NCBI GenBank assembly: GCA_029212925.1
Contig: JARGOB010000004.1
Span: 21,375-85,374 of the forward strand
Length of the DNA stretch: 64,000 bases
Direction of reading: 5' to 3'
DNA from: Coxiellaceae bacterium
GTDB taxonomy: Bacteria > Pseudomonadota > Gammaproteobacteria > Coxiellales > Coxiellaceae
In this document: piece after piece, positions 25,867 to 34,148 of the stretch
Layout of the letters: each line of letters begins with the position of its first letter
Position numbering within the stretch: the stretch's first letter is position 1
Made by a program: the position numbers and the translations under genes
The notes under the pieces: generated by a model
The model's input: the letters and a program-made list of their open reading frames with translations, nothing else
What the model was told of the DNA's origin: nothing
Database searches by the model: none

Positions 25867-25978
25867 AAATAATTAATCTATTAGGGCGACACCGGAGTGG
25901 GAACCTTCGTGCGCGCATCGCAGCGAGCACACCAAGGTTGCCCGCAGGGGCGACGCCCATTAAATAGATTAATTATTT
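25867..25978. repeat. 75-nt structured repeat with flanking inverted repeats, copy 1
   Basis: The core 25884-25958 runs GGGCGACACCGG to GGGGCGACGCCC and differs from the copy at 54786-54860 at only three positions. Inside, AACCTT pairs with AAGGTT and GTGCGCGC with GCGAGCAC, giving one long hairpin. The core is framed by a 16-bp inverted repeat (AATAATTAATCTATTA and its complement) that is unlike the flanks of copy 2. It lies between ribD and a palindromic repeat. Confidence 0.85.
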
Positions 25979-25980
25979 GA

Positions 25981-26008
25981 CTGGATCCCGGATCAAGTCC
26001 GGGATGAC
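25981..26008. repeat. GGATCCCGG/CCGGGATGAC palindromic repeat
   Basis: CTGGATCCCGGATCAAG is followed by TCCGGGATGAC, the full-length form of the dispersed palindrome. It follows the 75-nt element directly and lies just after the cfa stop codon, where it could serve as a processing or termination hairpin. Confidence 0.88.
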
Positions 26009-26014
26009 AAGACA

Positions 26015-27145
26015 TTAACGGACAGAGGGTACACCACCCTCGACGACACCTTTAGTGAAGACTACCTGCCACAACTGAATATGCCGCGCACGGAATGACC
26101 CCGCACAAGACAGCAGATAATAATCCCACATACGTTTAAAGGTATCATCATAGGTCGCTTTTAACGTTTCCCACTCAGCAGTAACATTTTTTTGCCAGGC
26201 CATTAGGGTTTTATCATAGTACGGCCCGAAATTATGCCAGTCTTCCATGACAAAATATTCTTCACTGGCTTTACTGATCTCAAGAATGGATGGAATTTTA
26301 CCATCAGGGAATATGTATTTATTAATCCATGGATCAACCGAATGCGTCGTCGTGTTGCTGCCAATCGTATGTAATAAAAAGATACCCTGCTCTTTTAGGC
26401 AGCGATTCGCTACGGACATGTACGTATGGTAATTTTTTTCACCAACATGCTCGAACATACCCAATGACACAATACGATCAAAGGTTTCATTCACATCACG
26501 GTAGTCTTGCAAACGCAAATCTATCGGCAAACCTTGACACATCTCACGCGCCAATTCGACTTGTTGTTGTGACACCGTCACACCCACCACTTCTACACCG
26601 TAATTTTCAGCGGCGTATTTGGCAAATGAACCCCAGCCACAACCAATATCTAGCACCTTCATGCCCGGTTTCAGCTGTAATTTTTCACAAGTCAATTTTA
26701 ATTTATCTTCTTGCGCATCATCAAGATTATCCGCTTCTTTCCAATAACCACAGGTATACACCATGCGCTTATCCAACATGGCTTTGTAAAGATCATTACC
26801 CATATCGTAATGATGCTCACCAATATTAAATGCGCGTCGCTTGGATTGCAGATTAAATAATTTACGTTGCAGCACTTGAAACAACAACTTCATATTGAAC
26901 TTTATATGTTCATCAAGCCGTGCACTTAACACTTTGAAAAAAAACTGATCTAATGATTGACAGTCCCACCATTTTTGCATATAGCTTTCGCCCAAACCAA
27001 TGGAACCATTGGCCAGTACTTCATCAAAAAATCGTTTATTGTGCACTTGGATATCGTACGGTTTCGAACCACCAATAGTAATGCCGGCGATCCCTAATAG
27101 CTCACTGGCTATTTTCTCAGCTTTCGGTTGGCTACTTGCCGTCAT
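26015..27145 (-). CDS. cfa: Cyclopropane-fatty-acyl-phospholipid synthase
   Basis: A 376-residue enzyme that methylenates double bonds of membrane phospholipid acyl chains with S-adenosylmethionine. The N-terminal domain (residues 1-90, GSIGLGESYMQKWWDC) precedes the methyltransferase core, which has HYDMGNDLY, the SAM loop LDIGCGWGSFAKYAAEN and SLGMFEHVGEKNY. The size equals that of E. coli Cfa. ATG 27145 has AAGGA eight bases upstream, and the nine codons before it are unlikely to be used. Cyclopropanation usually protects stationary-phase or acid-stressed cells. Confidence 0.93.
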   Translation of the reverse strand: MTASSQPKAEKIASELLGIAGITIGGSKPYDIQVHNKRFFDEVLANGSIGLGESYMQKWWDCQSLDQFFFKVLSARLDEHIKFNMKLLFQVLQRKLFNLQSKRRAFNIGEHHYDMGNDLYKAMLDKRMVYTCGYWKEADNLDDAQEDKLKLTCEKLQLKPGMKVLDIGCGWGSFAKYAAENYGVEVVGVTVSQQQVELAREMCQGLPIDLRLQDYRDVNETFDRIVSLGMFEHVGEKNYHTYMSVANRCLKEQGIFLLHTIGSNTTTHSVDPWINKYIFPDGKIPSILEISKASEEYFVMEDWHNFGPYYDKTLMAWQKNVTAEWETLKATYDDTFKRMWDYYLLSCAGSFRARHIQLWQVVFTKGVVEGGVPSVR

Positions 27146-27228
27146 CGCAAATTCCTTATTCAATTGAAACACTTGCTAATTAAAACTGTATCAAGTTTCT
27201 AGATATTCAGCAAATCGATTGCCGTGTA

Positions 27229-28953
27229 TTAGTTAACTGAGGACTTAACCATGGATGGCTTTACTACAACCATATGATCAAAATAGCTCAACAACACGTG
27301 CGGTTTTGGCTGTATCGTTGACGCCAATTGTTGATAAGAAGGTTTGTCCAAGAAAACCACCAACGGTGTCGCACTGCGCCACAATTGCTGGAAAGCTTTA
27401 TCGCTGATCATTAACGAACCACCCGTCACGCCCGGTTGACGCGCTCCGTATTCCATCCGCCATTGCCAACTGTCTTGAAAGTCTGGGATTTTTTTATACC
27501 ATTTACCCACCAGGGTAAACTTTCTGTCCAAATAAAACGCAGCATCATAATAATAATTGTGATACATCACCACCTGAGTATCAGCTGTAATATAAGGTTT
27601 TGCTGCCTCATACATTGGCAGATTGGTACGCTGAATTGCAGGACATAGCAGCACCGTTAAATTTAATAGCATCACAATTGCAGCTGCAATTAGTAACAAT
27701 GCACGCGGTCGATCTGTTAAGTAACAATACAAACACCCTGCCGCTGACAGCAGAAATAAACTCGCGATTAAATAAATAAAACCAATGCTTTCAATCGCTG
27801 AAAAATTGGGCTGCCAACCGGGAATCGAGAATAACAAACCTGCAATCAAGACAAACCCAACCACCATCACAGCGCAATCAAAACGCGTCAACTTTTGTTT
27901 GCCTTGCCACACGCTGTTTAATGCTAAAGCCGATAATACCGCTACTGCTGGCATCACAGGAATCATATAACCAATCAGTTTGGTGTGCGCAACACTAAAA
28001 AATAAAAAGATACTTACCAGCCACACCAAGAAAAAAGTTTGATTAGCATTGGCACGTAATGCACTCAGCTTTAATGATCGCCATTGAAATAATCTCGATA
28101 TACATAATAACGATACCGGCAAGGCACCAACCAACAACACGGGCACATAAAACCAAAACGGTTCGATATGACTAAAATTGCTGGCGAAGTAACGTGCAAA
28201 TTGCAGTTGATAAAAAAAGTAATGCCAATAATCAGCAAAGCGCATTTCCATCATGATATTCCATGGCAAGTTGATCGCCAATAGAATCAATATACCGGTG
28301 AACAGGTGTAAACGTTTTAACACTGACCACTGTTGGGTGCACAACACCCATAACCCAGCGACCATCGCTGGAAACACGATACCCATAAAGCCCTTTGTCA
28401 TGATGGCGCAACCCGCCATGGCATAACATAACCACATATAATAACGACAAGATGGCTTTGACGCGTCCGGCTGTTGCGCCAAGATAAACGCCATTAACGA
28501 TAAACCAATAAAAACTGCTACCTCTAAATCCATATCAGCATAGTGTGACAATAAAAAATATAACGGACTAACGGCTAAAAACAGCCAAGATAACAAAGCC
28601 ACTTGCGGTGAAAATAATCGACGCGCGGTGTGATAAGTCATCACCACACCCACAATTCCCATAACTGCCTGCGGCAAGCGTGCACCAAAGGTTGAAAAAC
28701 CACCGATTTTTAAACCGATGATCTCAAGCCAATAATACATAATGGGTTTATCAAAAAACGGTACGCCATTAAACCATGGCACTACCCATTCATGTTGACG
28801 CATCATCTCACGAGCAATACCAACATAACGGCCTTCGTCTTGAATTACTAACGGCGGATGACCCAACCACACCGTAAACCACACAGCAGACAACAGCAGC
28901 ACAAGCAGCCATAACCAACGACTTTGAATTAAATTGTTAACGCTCACTTTCAT
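27229..28953 (-). CDS. ArnT-like glycosyltransferase (GT83/GT39)
   Basis: A 574-residue inner-membrane protein with about a dozen helices. The first periplasmic loop has LVIQDEGRYVGIAREMM and then NGVPFFDKPIMYYWL, matching the DE-x-RYAEIAREM and FDKPPL-YWL blocks of lipid A aminoarabinose transferase ArnT and its relatives. These proteins move a sugar from undecaprenyl phosphate to lipid A or other acceptors in the periplasm. A soluble C-terminal domain follows the last helix. No other arn genes are in the window, so the sugar is uncertain. ATG 28953 follows AAGG, and eight codons upstream are open but not preferred. Confidence 0.85.
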   Translation of the reverse strand: MKVSVNNLIQSRWLWLLVLLLSAVWFTVWLGHPPLVIQDEGRYVGIAREMMRQHEWVVPWFNGVPFFDKPIMYYWLEIIGLKIGGFSTFGARLPQAVMGIVGVVMTYHTARRLFSPQVALLSWLFLAVSPLYFLLSHYADMDLEVAVFIGLSLMAFILAQQPDASKPSCRYYMWLCYAMAGCAIMTKGFMGIVFPAMVAGLWVLCTQQWSVLKRLHLFTGILILLAINLPWNIMMEMRFADYWHYFFYQLQFARYFASNFSHIEPFWFYVPVLLVGALPVSLLCISRLFQWRSLKLSALRANANQTFFLVWLVSIFLFFSVAHTKLIGYMIPVMPAVAVLSALALNSVWQGKQKLTRFDCAVMVVGFVLIAGLLFSIPGWQPNFSAIESIGFIYLIASLFLLSAAGCLYCYLTDRPRALLLIAAAIVMLLNLTVLLCPAIQRTNLPMYEAAKPYITADTQVVMYHNYYYDAAFYLDRKFTLVGKWYKKIPDFQDSWQWRMEYGARQPGVTGGSLMISDKAFQQLWRSATPLVVFLDKPSYQQLASTIQPKPHVLLSYFDHMVVVKPSMVKSSVN

Positions 28954-29072
28954 GCATACCTTATATAACGCCCCCACAATGTGATGGCACCTTATAAGAT
29001 CAGGACAATCAATGCAAGCATGTACATTTCCACTTAAAAATCTCTTAGGCGTAAATCAATATTACTATGCTT

Positions 29073-30332
29073 TCATGTACGTTTAGATCTCATTAGGACC
29101 TGCATCAAGATGGCTAACACCACAAACATCAGCAAGAGTGTAGCCAGTGGTTTGATTTGGTGGACAGCAAAACCACCCACCAAACCACTGGCCATCACTG
29201 CCGACATACAGGTGAAAAATGACTGCAATGCAACACGCGACTCCATCGGTTCATCGCTGCCCTCAATGGCTAAACGCCCTAAGATCGGAAACAACAGACC
29301 ACATGCTGCAGATATCGCCGCCATGGCCGTAATCATGCCCCATATTAAGTGAGGCCAGTATATAGCCAGCACACAACCGCCAATCGCTGCCAACAATAAA
29401 ACGCCCAAGCCAGCCGCAATCAAACAAGACAAGCTACAATAACGGATTACAATTTTTACACAGCGAGACACCACGATATAACAAACAAAGATCAAAGTCT
29501 GTACATAGCCGTAATAAAGGACGCTGAAGTGGAATTGCTCCATTAACAAGAATGGCCCCACAGCAATCCACACGATCATCGCTGCAAAAATACAATTAAA
29601 TGTGAGCAGTGGCCGTAAATAATTAACATTAGACACAATACGCCAATACTGTTGTACCACTTGCGTAAAGCTAATCGCTGTCGCGGCATTCCTGGCTGTT
29701 TCTGGCATTTTTATATACAAACCCGCCACTGCCGTGGCGCCCCAAAGGGCCAGCACAATAAAAATATAATGCCAACGCATCACGTGCAACATCAACGCGC
29801 CAAATAACGGCCCTAGTGATGGCGCTAACACATTAATGCTATTCATCACCGCAACGGCATGAATAGCTTGTTTTTGATCATATAAATCATGGATCGTGGC
29901 GTACCCGGCCACAATCATGGTGCTAATGGTCGCGCCCTGCACAAAACGAAAAATCAGCAGCGGCCAAATTTCAGTAGAATAACCACAACCTAAGCTCGAC
30001 AATACAAATGCCGCACCACCCAGCAGTAACACTGGCCGTCGGCCATAGCGCTGACACACCGGACCTAAAATCAGTTGCAAAGAAGCCGAACCGAGAAACC
30101 AACTGGTAATGGTTAATTGCAACGCATGTGAACCGACACCGAAATCGCGCATAATATTCGGCAACGCCGGCAAATACGCATCATTGGATAAATATAAGGC
30201 AAATTCATACACAGCGAGCAGGACAGGCAGTACACCGATCACGTATACCGATCTAACTGACTTGTTCACGATTGTTCTCTCGGGGTTTGTCCCCACTCCC
30301 TTACTCACTGCTATGTTAGCAAATTGACACAA
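29073..30332 (-). CDS. MFS efflux pump, Bcr/CflA type
   Basis: A transporter with twelve predicted helices, 419 residues from the most upstream ATG. It has the drug-efflux signature of the Bcr/CflA branch: SNDAYLPALPNIMRDFGV in the first loop, GPVCQRYGRRPVLLLG in loop 2-3, and an RF-VQG segment in helix 4 (LLIFRFVQGATIS). Substrates may be drugs or small metabolites. The first 21 residues are not typical, and a GTG at 30269 behind GAGAG gives a more usual start (about 398 residues). It is divergent from trmH, with only 28 bases between the longest frames, which also favours the later start. Confidence 0.83.
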   Translation of the reverse strand: MCQFANIAVSKGVGTNPERTIVNKSVRSVYVIGVLPVLLAVYEFALYLSNDAYLPALPNIMRDFGVGSHALQLTITSWFLGSASLQLILGPVCQRYGRRPVLLLGGAAFVLSSLGCGYSTEIWPLLIFRFVQGATISTMIVAGYATIHDLYDQKQAIHAVAVMNSINVLAPSLGPLFGALMLHVMRWHYIFIVLALWGATAVAGLYIKMPETARNAATAISFTQVVQQYWRIVSNVNYLRPLLTFNCIFAAMIVWIAVGPFLLMEQFHFSVLYYGYVQTLIFVCYIVVSRCVKIVIRYCSLSCLIAAGLGVLLLAAIGGCVLAIYWPHLIWGMITAMAAISAACGLLFPILGRLAIEGSDEPMESRVALQSFFTCMSAVMASGLVGGFAVHQIKPLATLLLMFVVLAILMQVLMRSKRT

Positions 30333-30360
30333 TAAGGTACATTACTTTACAATCGCCGGC

Positions 30361-31038
30361 ATGAAAGACATATCCTATCAAGACATATTAGATAATCATC
30401 CTAGCGCCGATATCATTGAAAAGTTAACACCTTTTGTTAGTGATGCGCGTAAAGCACGCATTGCTGAGGTTATCGCTGGCAGATTAACCAGCATTCAATT
30501 AGCCATCGAAGCGCCGTCTGATATCAATAATGCCCTCGCCGCTGTGCGCAGCGCAGAATCTTTGGGTGTGTCACATGTACATTTCATTTGCCCGGAAGGC
30601 GACGCAGTAGCAGCCAAACCAATTACACAGGGTGCATTTTATTGGGTGAACATTCACTATCATAACAACCTAAAAGATTTTTTAGATCACTGTAACAATG
30701 CAAAACTGTTAATTGCTGGTGGCACTGTTACCGCCACTCAACCGTTACATCAAGTACCCGTTGATAAACCGCTTTGTATTTTAATCGGTAATGAATCACG
30801 TGGTTTAAGTAAAGAAGCCGTAACCGCTTGCGATATCGAATATAAGATCCCAATGGTTGGCATGTCTGAAAGTTTAAACCTGTCGGTCTCCGCCGCATTA
30901 AGCATGTACGATACCACACAACGTAAACGTCAATTACTCAATGGCAATAGCGATCTTTCTGTCGAACAACAACAAGCACTGCAAGCGCTGTATTATCTGA
31001 ATAGCGCTAATGCGCGTATGTATCCGCATTTGTTTTGA
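30361..31038 (+). CDS. trmH: tRNA (guanosine-18-2'-O)-methyltransferase, TrmH-like
   Basis: A 225-residue SPOUT-class methyltransferase. The knot motifs are present: LIGNESRGLS, IPMVGMSESLNLSVS and AALSMYDTTQRKR at the C-terminus. The N-terminal part (LTSIQLAIEAPSDINNALAAVRSAESLGV) is the usual TrmH start, where the conserved Asn and Arg bind tRNA. It would methylate G18 in the D-loop of tRNA. The length is close to that of E. coli TrmH (229). Confidence 0.88.
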   Translation: MKDISYQDILDNHPSADIIEKLTPFVSDARKARIAEVIAGRLTSIQLAIEAPSDINNALAAVRSAESLGVSHVHFICPEGDAVAAKPITQGAFYWVNIHYHNNLKDFLDHCNNAKLLIAGGTVTATQPLHQVPVDKPLCILIGNESRGLSKEAVTACDIEYKIPMVGMSESLNLSVSAALSMYDTTQRKRQLLNGNSDLSVEQQQALQALYYLNSANARMYPHLF

Positions 31039-31041
31039 CTT

Positions 31042-31083
31042 TGTCATCCCGGAAATCCACGAAGTGGAGTATCCGGGATCCAA
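31042..31083. repeat. GGATCCCGG/CCGGGATGAC palindromic repeat, long-loop form
   Basis: TGTCATCCCGGAAATCCACG pairs with the following GAGTATCCGGGATCCA. The centre TCCACGAAGTGGA is a hairpin of its own. It follows trmH directly and could terminate its transcript. Confidence 0.82.
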
Positions 31084-31141
31084 TTAAAAATCAGTGAGTT
31101 AACAATAGGTTCATATTATAAAATGTAAATATACTTGTTTT

Positions 31142-31159
31142 TACATATTATAATATGTA
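31142..31159. promoter_or_regulatory. 18-bp perfect AT-rich palindrome before the ATPase gene
   Basis: TACATATTATAATATGTA is a perfect palindrome 35 bases before the ATPase start. ATGTAAATATA before it and ATTACATATCAT after it are related half-sites, so the 80-base leader holds several TACAT/ATGTA boxes. This looks like an operator for a dimeric repressor, possibly combined with an AT-rich promoter. No known regulator was matched. Confidence 0.4.
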
Positions 31160-31194
31160 TAATTTAATTATATTACATATCATGGAATGTATAA

Positions 31195-32493
31195 ATGTTT
31201 GAAAAGGTTATCACTCAACAGAACTCACACTGGCACTCTGGCAGTTATCTCAACCTAATGCAGCGCAGCTACTTGCCAGATTTAATAAAGACATTAGGTC
31301 TCAAAGAAATGCAGATTTTACAAGGCATCCGGCGATCCGGTAAATCGAGCATTTTCTTATTGTTGATAAACCACCTACTCCAAACGGAAGAAGCTAAAAC
31401 GATCTTTTATGTAAATCTCGACGATCCATTTTTTGAAGACTTGCATAATGACCCTAAACTGTTTTACCAATTAATAGACACTGCAGAAAAATTAACTGGG
31501 ACTACCATCCAATATCTTTTTTTAGATGAAGTGCAAAATGTTGAAGGCTGGGAAAAATTTGTTAAAAGCATCTATGATGCAGAAAAATTCAGGAAAATTT
31601 GGATAACCGGCTCTAACTCATCATTATTAAACTCCGATTACGCACAGCTACTGACAGGTAGATATTTTAGCAAAATGATTTACCCACTAAGTTTTAATGA
31701 AATGTTGTTGAATCGGGAAATCAATGACAAGATCACTCTAGAACAGAGGCGCTCTGAAGCACTGCACTTAGTCGACCATATGCTCTACCATGGAGCCTTT
31801 CCAAGAATCTACCAAATGATCGATGAAGACCCTAGCATCATCAGAGAACTGCTGCTGAATTATTATAACGGCATTATCCTTAAAGACTGCCTTGCCAATA
31901 AATCAAAAGACATTCGCAATGTGAAATTATTTCAAGACCTTGCACTTTATCTTATAAATAATAATGCCTGCAATTATTCATACAACAAACTAGCAAAACT
32001 GTTTGGCGGTTCCGACATTACATATAAAGAGTTTATTGGTGTGATGCAAAATGCCTATCTATTTAAAGAAATTAATCAGTTTAGCCACTCTTTAAAAGCT
32101 CAAGTGCGCACCAATAAAAAAATATACACGATCGACAATGGCTTTGTATGGTCTATGTCAATAAAACTGTCAAAAGACCAAGGCCGGCTGATTGAAAACC
32201 TAGTCTATACTGAACTAGTTAAAGCAGGCACTGATGAAATCTATTACGCGCAAGATTCAAGCGAATGTGACTTTATTACCAAACAAGGCGATAAACTAAC
32301 CGCCTACCAGGTTTGCTACCAACTAACACCTGAAAATAGACAACGAGAATTCCATGGCCTACAAAAGGCCATGGAAAAGTGGAAAATCAAACAAGGCTTC
32401 ATTATAACATTGCAGCAAGAAGAAAATAACATAAACAACAATACTTCAGTTTTACCATTCTGGAAATGGGCTTGCAAAATGTCGGCATGGTAA
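31195..32493 (+). CDS. AAA-type ATPase with DUF4143-like domain
   Basis: A 432-residue protein of the archaeal-type ATPase / DUF4143 family. Walker A is GIRRSGKSS near residue 43, Walker B is LFLDEVQNVEGWEKF, and sensor and fold motifs are ITGSNSSLL and LTGRYFSKMIYPLSFNEML. The C-terminal domain contains the restriction-like fold signature of the family (YYAQDSSECDFI near residue 355). Members are found in mobile and horizontally moved regions and their role is unsettled. Base composition is more AT-rich than in the neighbours. The 3' end overlaps a broken ArsC/YffB-like gene by 28 bases, suggesting insertion into a former gene. Confidence 0.8.
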   Translation: MFEKVITQQNSHWHSGSYLNLMQRSYLPDLIKTLGLKEMQILQGIRRSGKSSIFLLLINHLLQTEEAKTIFYVNLDDPFFEDLHNDPKLFYQLIDTAEKLTGTTIQYLFLDEVQNVEGWEKFVKSIYDAEKFRKIWITGSNSSLLNSDYAQLLTGRYFSKMIYPLSFNEMLLNREINDKITLEQRRSEALHLVDHMLYHGAFPRIYQMIDEDPSIIRELLLNYYNGIILKDCLANKSKDIRNVKLFQDLALYLINNNACNYSYNKLAKLFGGSDITYKEFIGVMQNAYLFKEINQFSHSLKAQVRTNKKIYTIDNGFVWSMSIKLSKDQGRLIENLVYTELVKAGTDEIYYAQDSSECDFITKQGDKLTAYQVCYQLTPENRQREFHGLQKAMEKWKIKQGFIITLQQEENNINNNTSVLPFWKWACKMSAW

Positions 32494-32624
32494 CCGCAAT
32501 TGATCAAACCAAAGCCATCAAGCTAATGGTTGAACAACCCAGCATGATCAAACGACCCGTATGGCAAAAAGGTAACCGTTTTAGCGTGGACTTTACTGAA
32601 GAAACCAAAAACTGGTTAGCGTAA
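32466..32624 (+). pseudogene. C-terminal fragment of an ArsC/YffB-like reductase
   Basis: A 52-codon open frame contains AIKLMVEQPSMIKRPV and ends in VDFTEETKNWLA. This is the C-terminal part of the Spx/ArsC family, as in YffB (ALM-x-E-x-P-xx-IKRPLL). The N-terminal thioredoxin-like part with its Cys is missing. The frame overlaps the 3' end of the ATPase gene and the stop of the convergent gene at 32616. It is best read as the remnant of a gene disrupted when the ATPase arrived. Confidence 0.7.
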
Positions 32625-33152
32625 ACTATTTTTATCAATAAACGGTTGAGGATTATTGGCCTGAGCAATATGCTGTTCTCGAGCGAACTCTGCTTTGAGA
32701 TGCGTCACCACGCCACCCAAAAAATACAAAGTCGCCAACATGCCACACCAAACATCATGCTTATCAAGATTATCAAAGTAGGTATGCTGCTGATCAAATG
32801 CCATCCGTGCTGCGACCCATAAAGCTACAGAACTCCCCCATAATAGAACTATATTTTTTTCAACATCATCTTGCTGCCGGTCTGGAATTTCCACACCACC
32901 TAAACTTAGCTTAATTTGATCAATGTCATCATGCTTTTTACAGCATGCAAATATATGCATGGCCCCAAATACACAAAACGAAAGAGCATACGCAGTACGC
33001 GTGCGATGATGCTCAAAATTATCCGGATCAACACAAAAATGCAATAACGGATAAAACATAAGGCTTATCTTCAAATGGCGTAACCAAATTTGACTCGCCT
33101 CCAGCTCACCAAATAATATACCAGTACTGATGATTCTATTATCTGCTAACAT
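32616..33152 (-). CDS. Orphan membrane protein
   Basis: Not recognised. The 178-residue product has hydrophobic segments at about 28-42, 55-70, 103-118 and 136-155. A polar loop lies between the second and third (residues 72-102). The ribosome-binding site AAGGA before ATG 33152 is good. The block TYFDNLDKHDVWCGMLATLYFLGGVV recalls the YF-x-QWLP block of the small membrane proteins at 48516 and 49179, but the similarity is too short to claim a family. It is convergent with the ArsC/YffB-like remnant. The 260 bases upstream are AT-rich and hold no recognised feature. Confidence 0.55.
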   Translation of the reverse strand: MLADNRIISTGILFGELEASQIWLRHLKISLMFYPLLHFCVDPDNFEHHRTRTAYALSFCVFGAMHIFACCKKHDDIDQIKLSLGGVEIPDRQQDDVEKNIVLLWGSSVALWVAARMAFDQQHTYFDNLDKHDVWCGMLATLYFLGGVVTHLKAEFAREQHIAQANNPQPFIDKNSLR

Positions 33153-33413
33153 CGAAAATCCTTGATAAATGCAGGAAAAAGCAATCTAGCAAATTAGCAG
33201 CAGATGTGAAACATCAGGGACTGACAGACATATACTTTAAATAATTATTTTTTTCAACTACCACTACTTTAAACCCCATACAATGAAAAACAATAATCTA
33301 ATATAGTTTATTTTAATAATATAATTACTTAATCTTATTTTAATCGTTGTGCGATATAATACCGTCCATCTAGGATTGTAAATATTATTCATAACCAACA
33401 TAAGGTGACATAA

Positions 33414-33912
33414 ATGATTAAGAAGCTGCATATAGGTATTATCCTATCATTAACATGTGCTTTAGTAAGCGCACCACTGATAGCCAAGGACACGGCTACT
33501 TCAACCACAGTATATTGCCCAAGGGATTTGGGTTAAAGGCACTGATGGTACTGCTAGTGGTTCTGCCAATGGTACGCTTCCTACAGATACTTCAGCAGCG
33601 TCTACTCTTTATTTTGCCCTTAAGAACAATCAAAGTATGTACGTTAATACAGCCGTAATCGGCAATTCCCAGAGCTCCCAGCTTATGCGTATTTACACAA
33701 CCAAAAACACAGCCACACCCAGCAGCCCTGGTTTTTCAGAAGTTCTAACCTTTTATCCTAAAGTAAGTTATAAATTTTCAGGTGCTAGCTTTTGCGAACA
33801 TACACTTACACAAAGTACTCAAGGTTCAAATAAAAATTGTCCCGTGACCCTTACCAAAGTAAGCTCTTCATTATTGCCAGCCGGTATAAAAGCCGTTATA
33901 AAATCTCGGTGA
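33414..33912 (+). pseudogene. Frameshifted gene for a small secreted protein
   Basis: ATG 33414 with AAGGTG before it starts a clear signal peptide (MIKKLHIGIILSLTCALVSA), but this frame stops at 33534. In the next frame the sequence continues without stop from about 33484 to 33912. It reads AQGIWVKGTDGTASGS and on to TLYFALKNNQ, YPKVSYKFSGASF and NCPVTLTKVSSSL. Joining the two frames between 33484 and 33533 gives an exported protein of about 165 residues with two cysteines. The family is not known. It could be a recent pseudogene or a sequencing error, and no slippery heptamer was seen that would favour programmed frameshifting. Confidence 0.65.
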
Positions 33913-33999
33913 TCAACAATTGGGAGCAGATGATTACGACGCCTATCATGCCATGCAGTAAAGGTTAGCTGAATACTTTCGATTACGACAGGGCCCAGT

Positions 34000-34040
34000 T
34001 ATTTTTTTTCTTAAAAACGACCACATAGCAATCGGCAAGC
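34000..34040 (-). pseudogene. C-terminal remnant of an amino acid permease
   Basis: On the minus strand the short reading frame gives LPIAMWSFLRKK. The intact permease gene at 37360-38442 ends LPIAMWWFSRNK at a closely similar DNA stretch (37361-37400). Only about 40 bases match, so this is the last trace of a duplicated or recombined copy, lying in front of the beta-propeller gene. Confidence 0.5.
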
Positions 34041-34148
34041 CTGCAAACTTCACGACTACTGTTGACCACTGTGCTATCTAACAGTTGTGCATTTTGTTCT
34101 CTTATGGCTAGAATCCCATTCTGCTGTGCCTACAAATGGATATTACTG

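Noticed and set aside
25781..25960. Sixty extra codons at the RibD N-terminus
   Set aside because: The region encodes the 75-nt repeat and does not match RibD proteins, which start at MNDLT.
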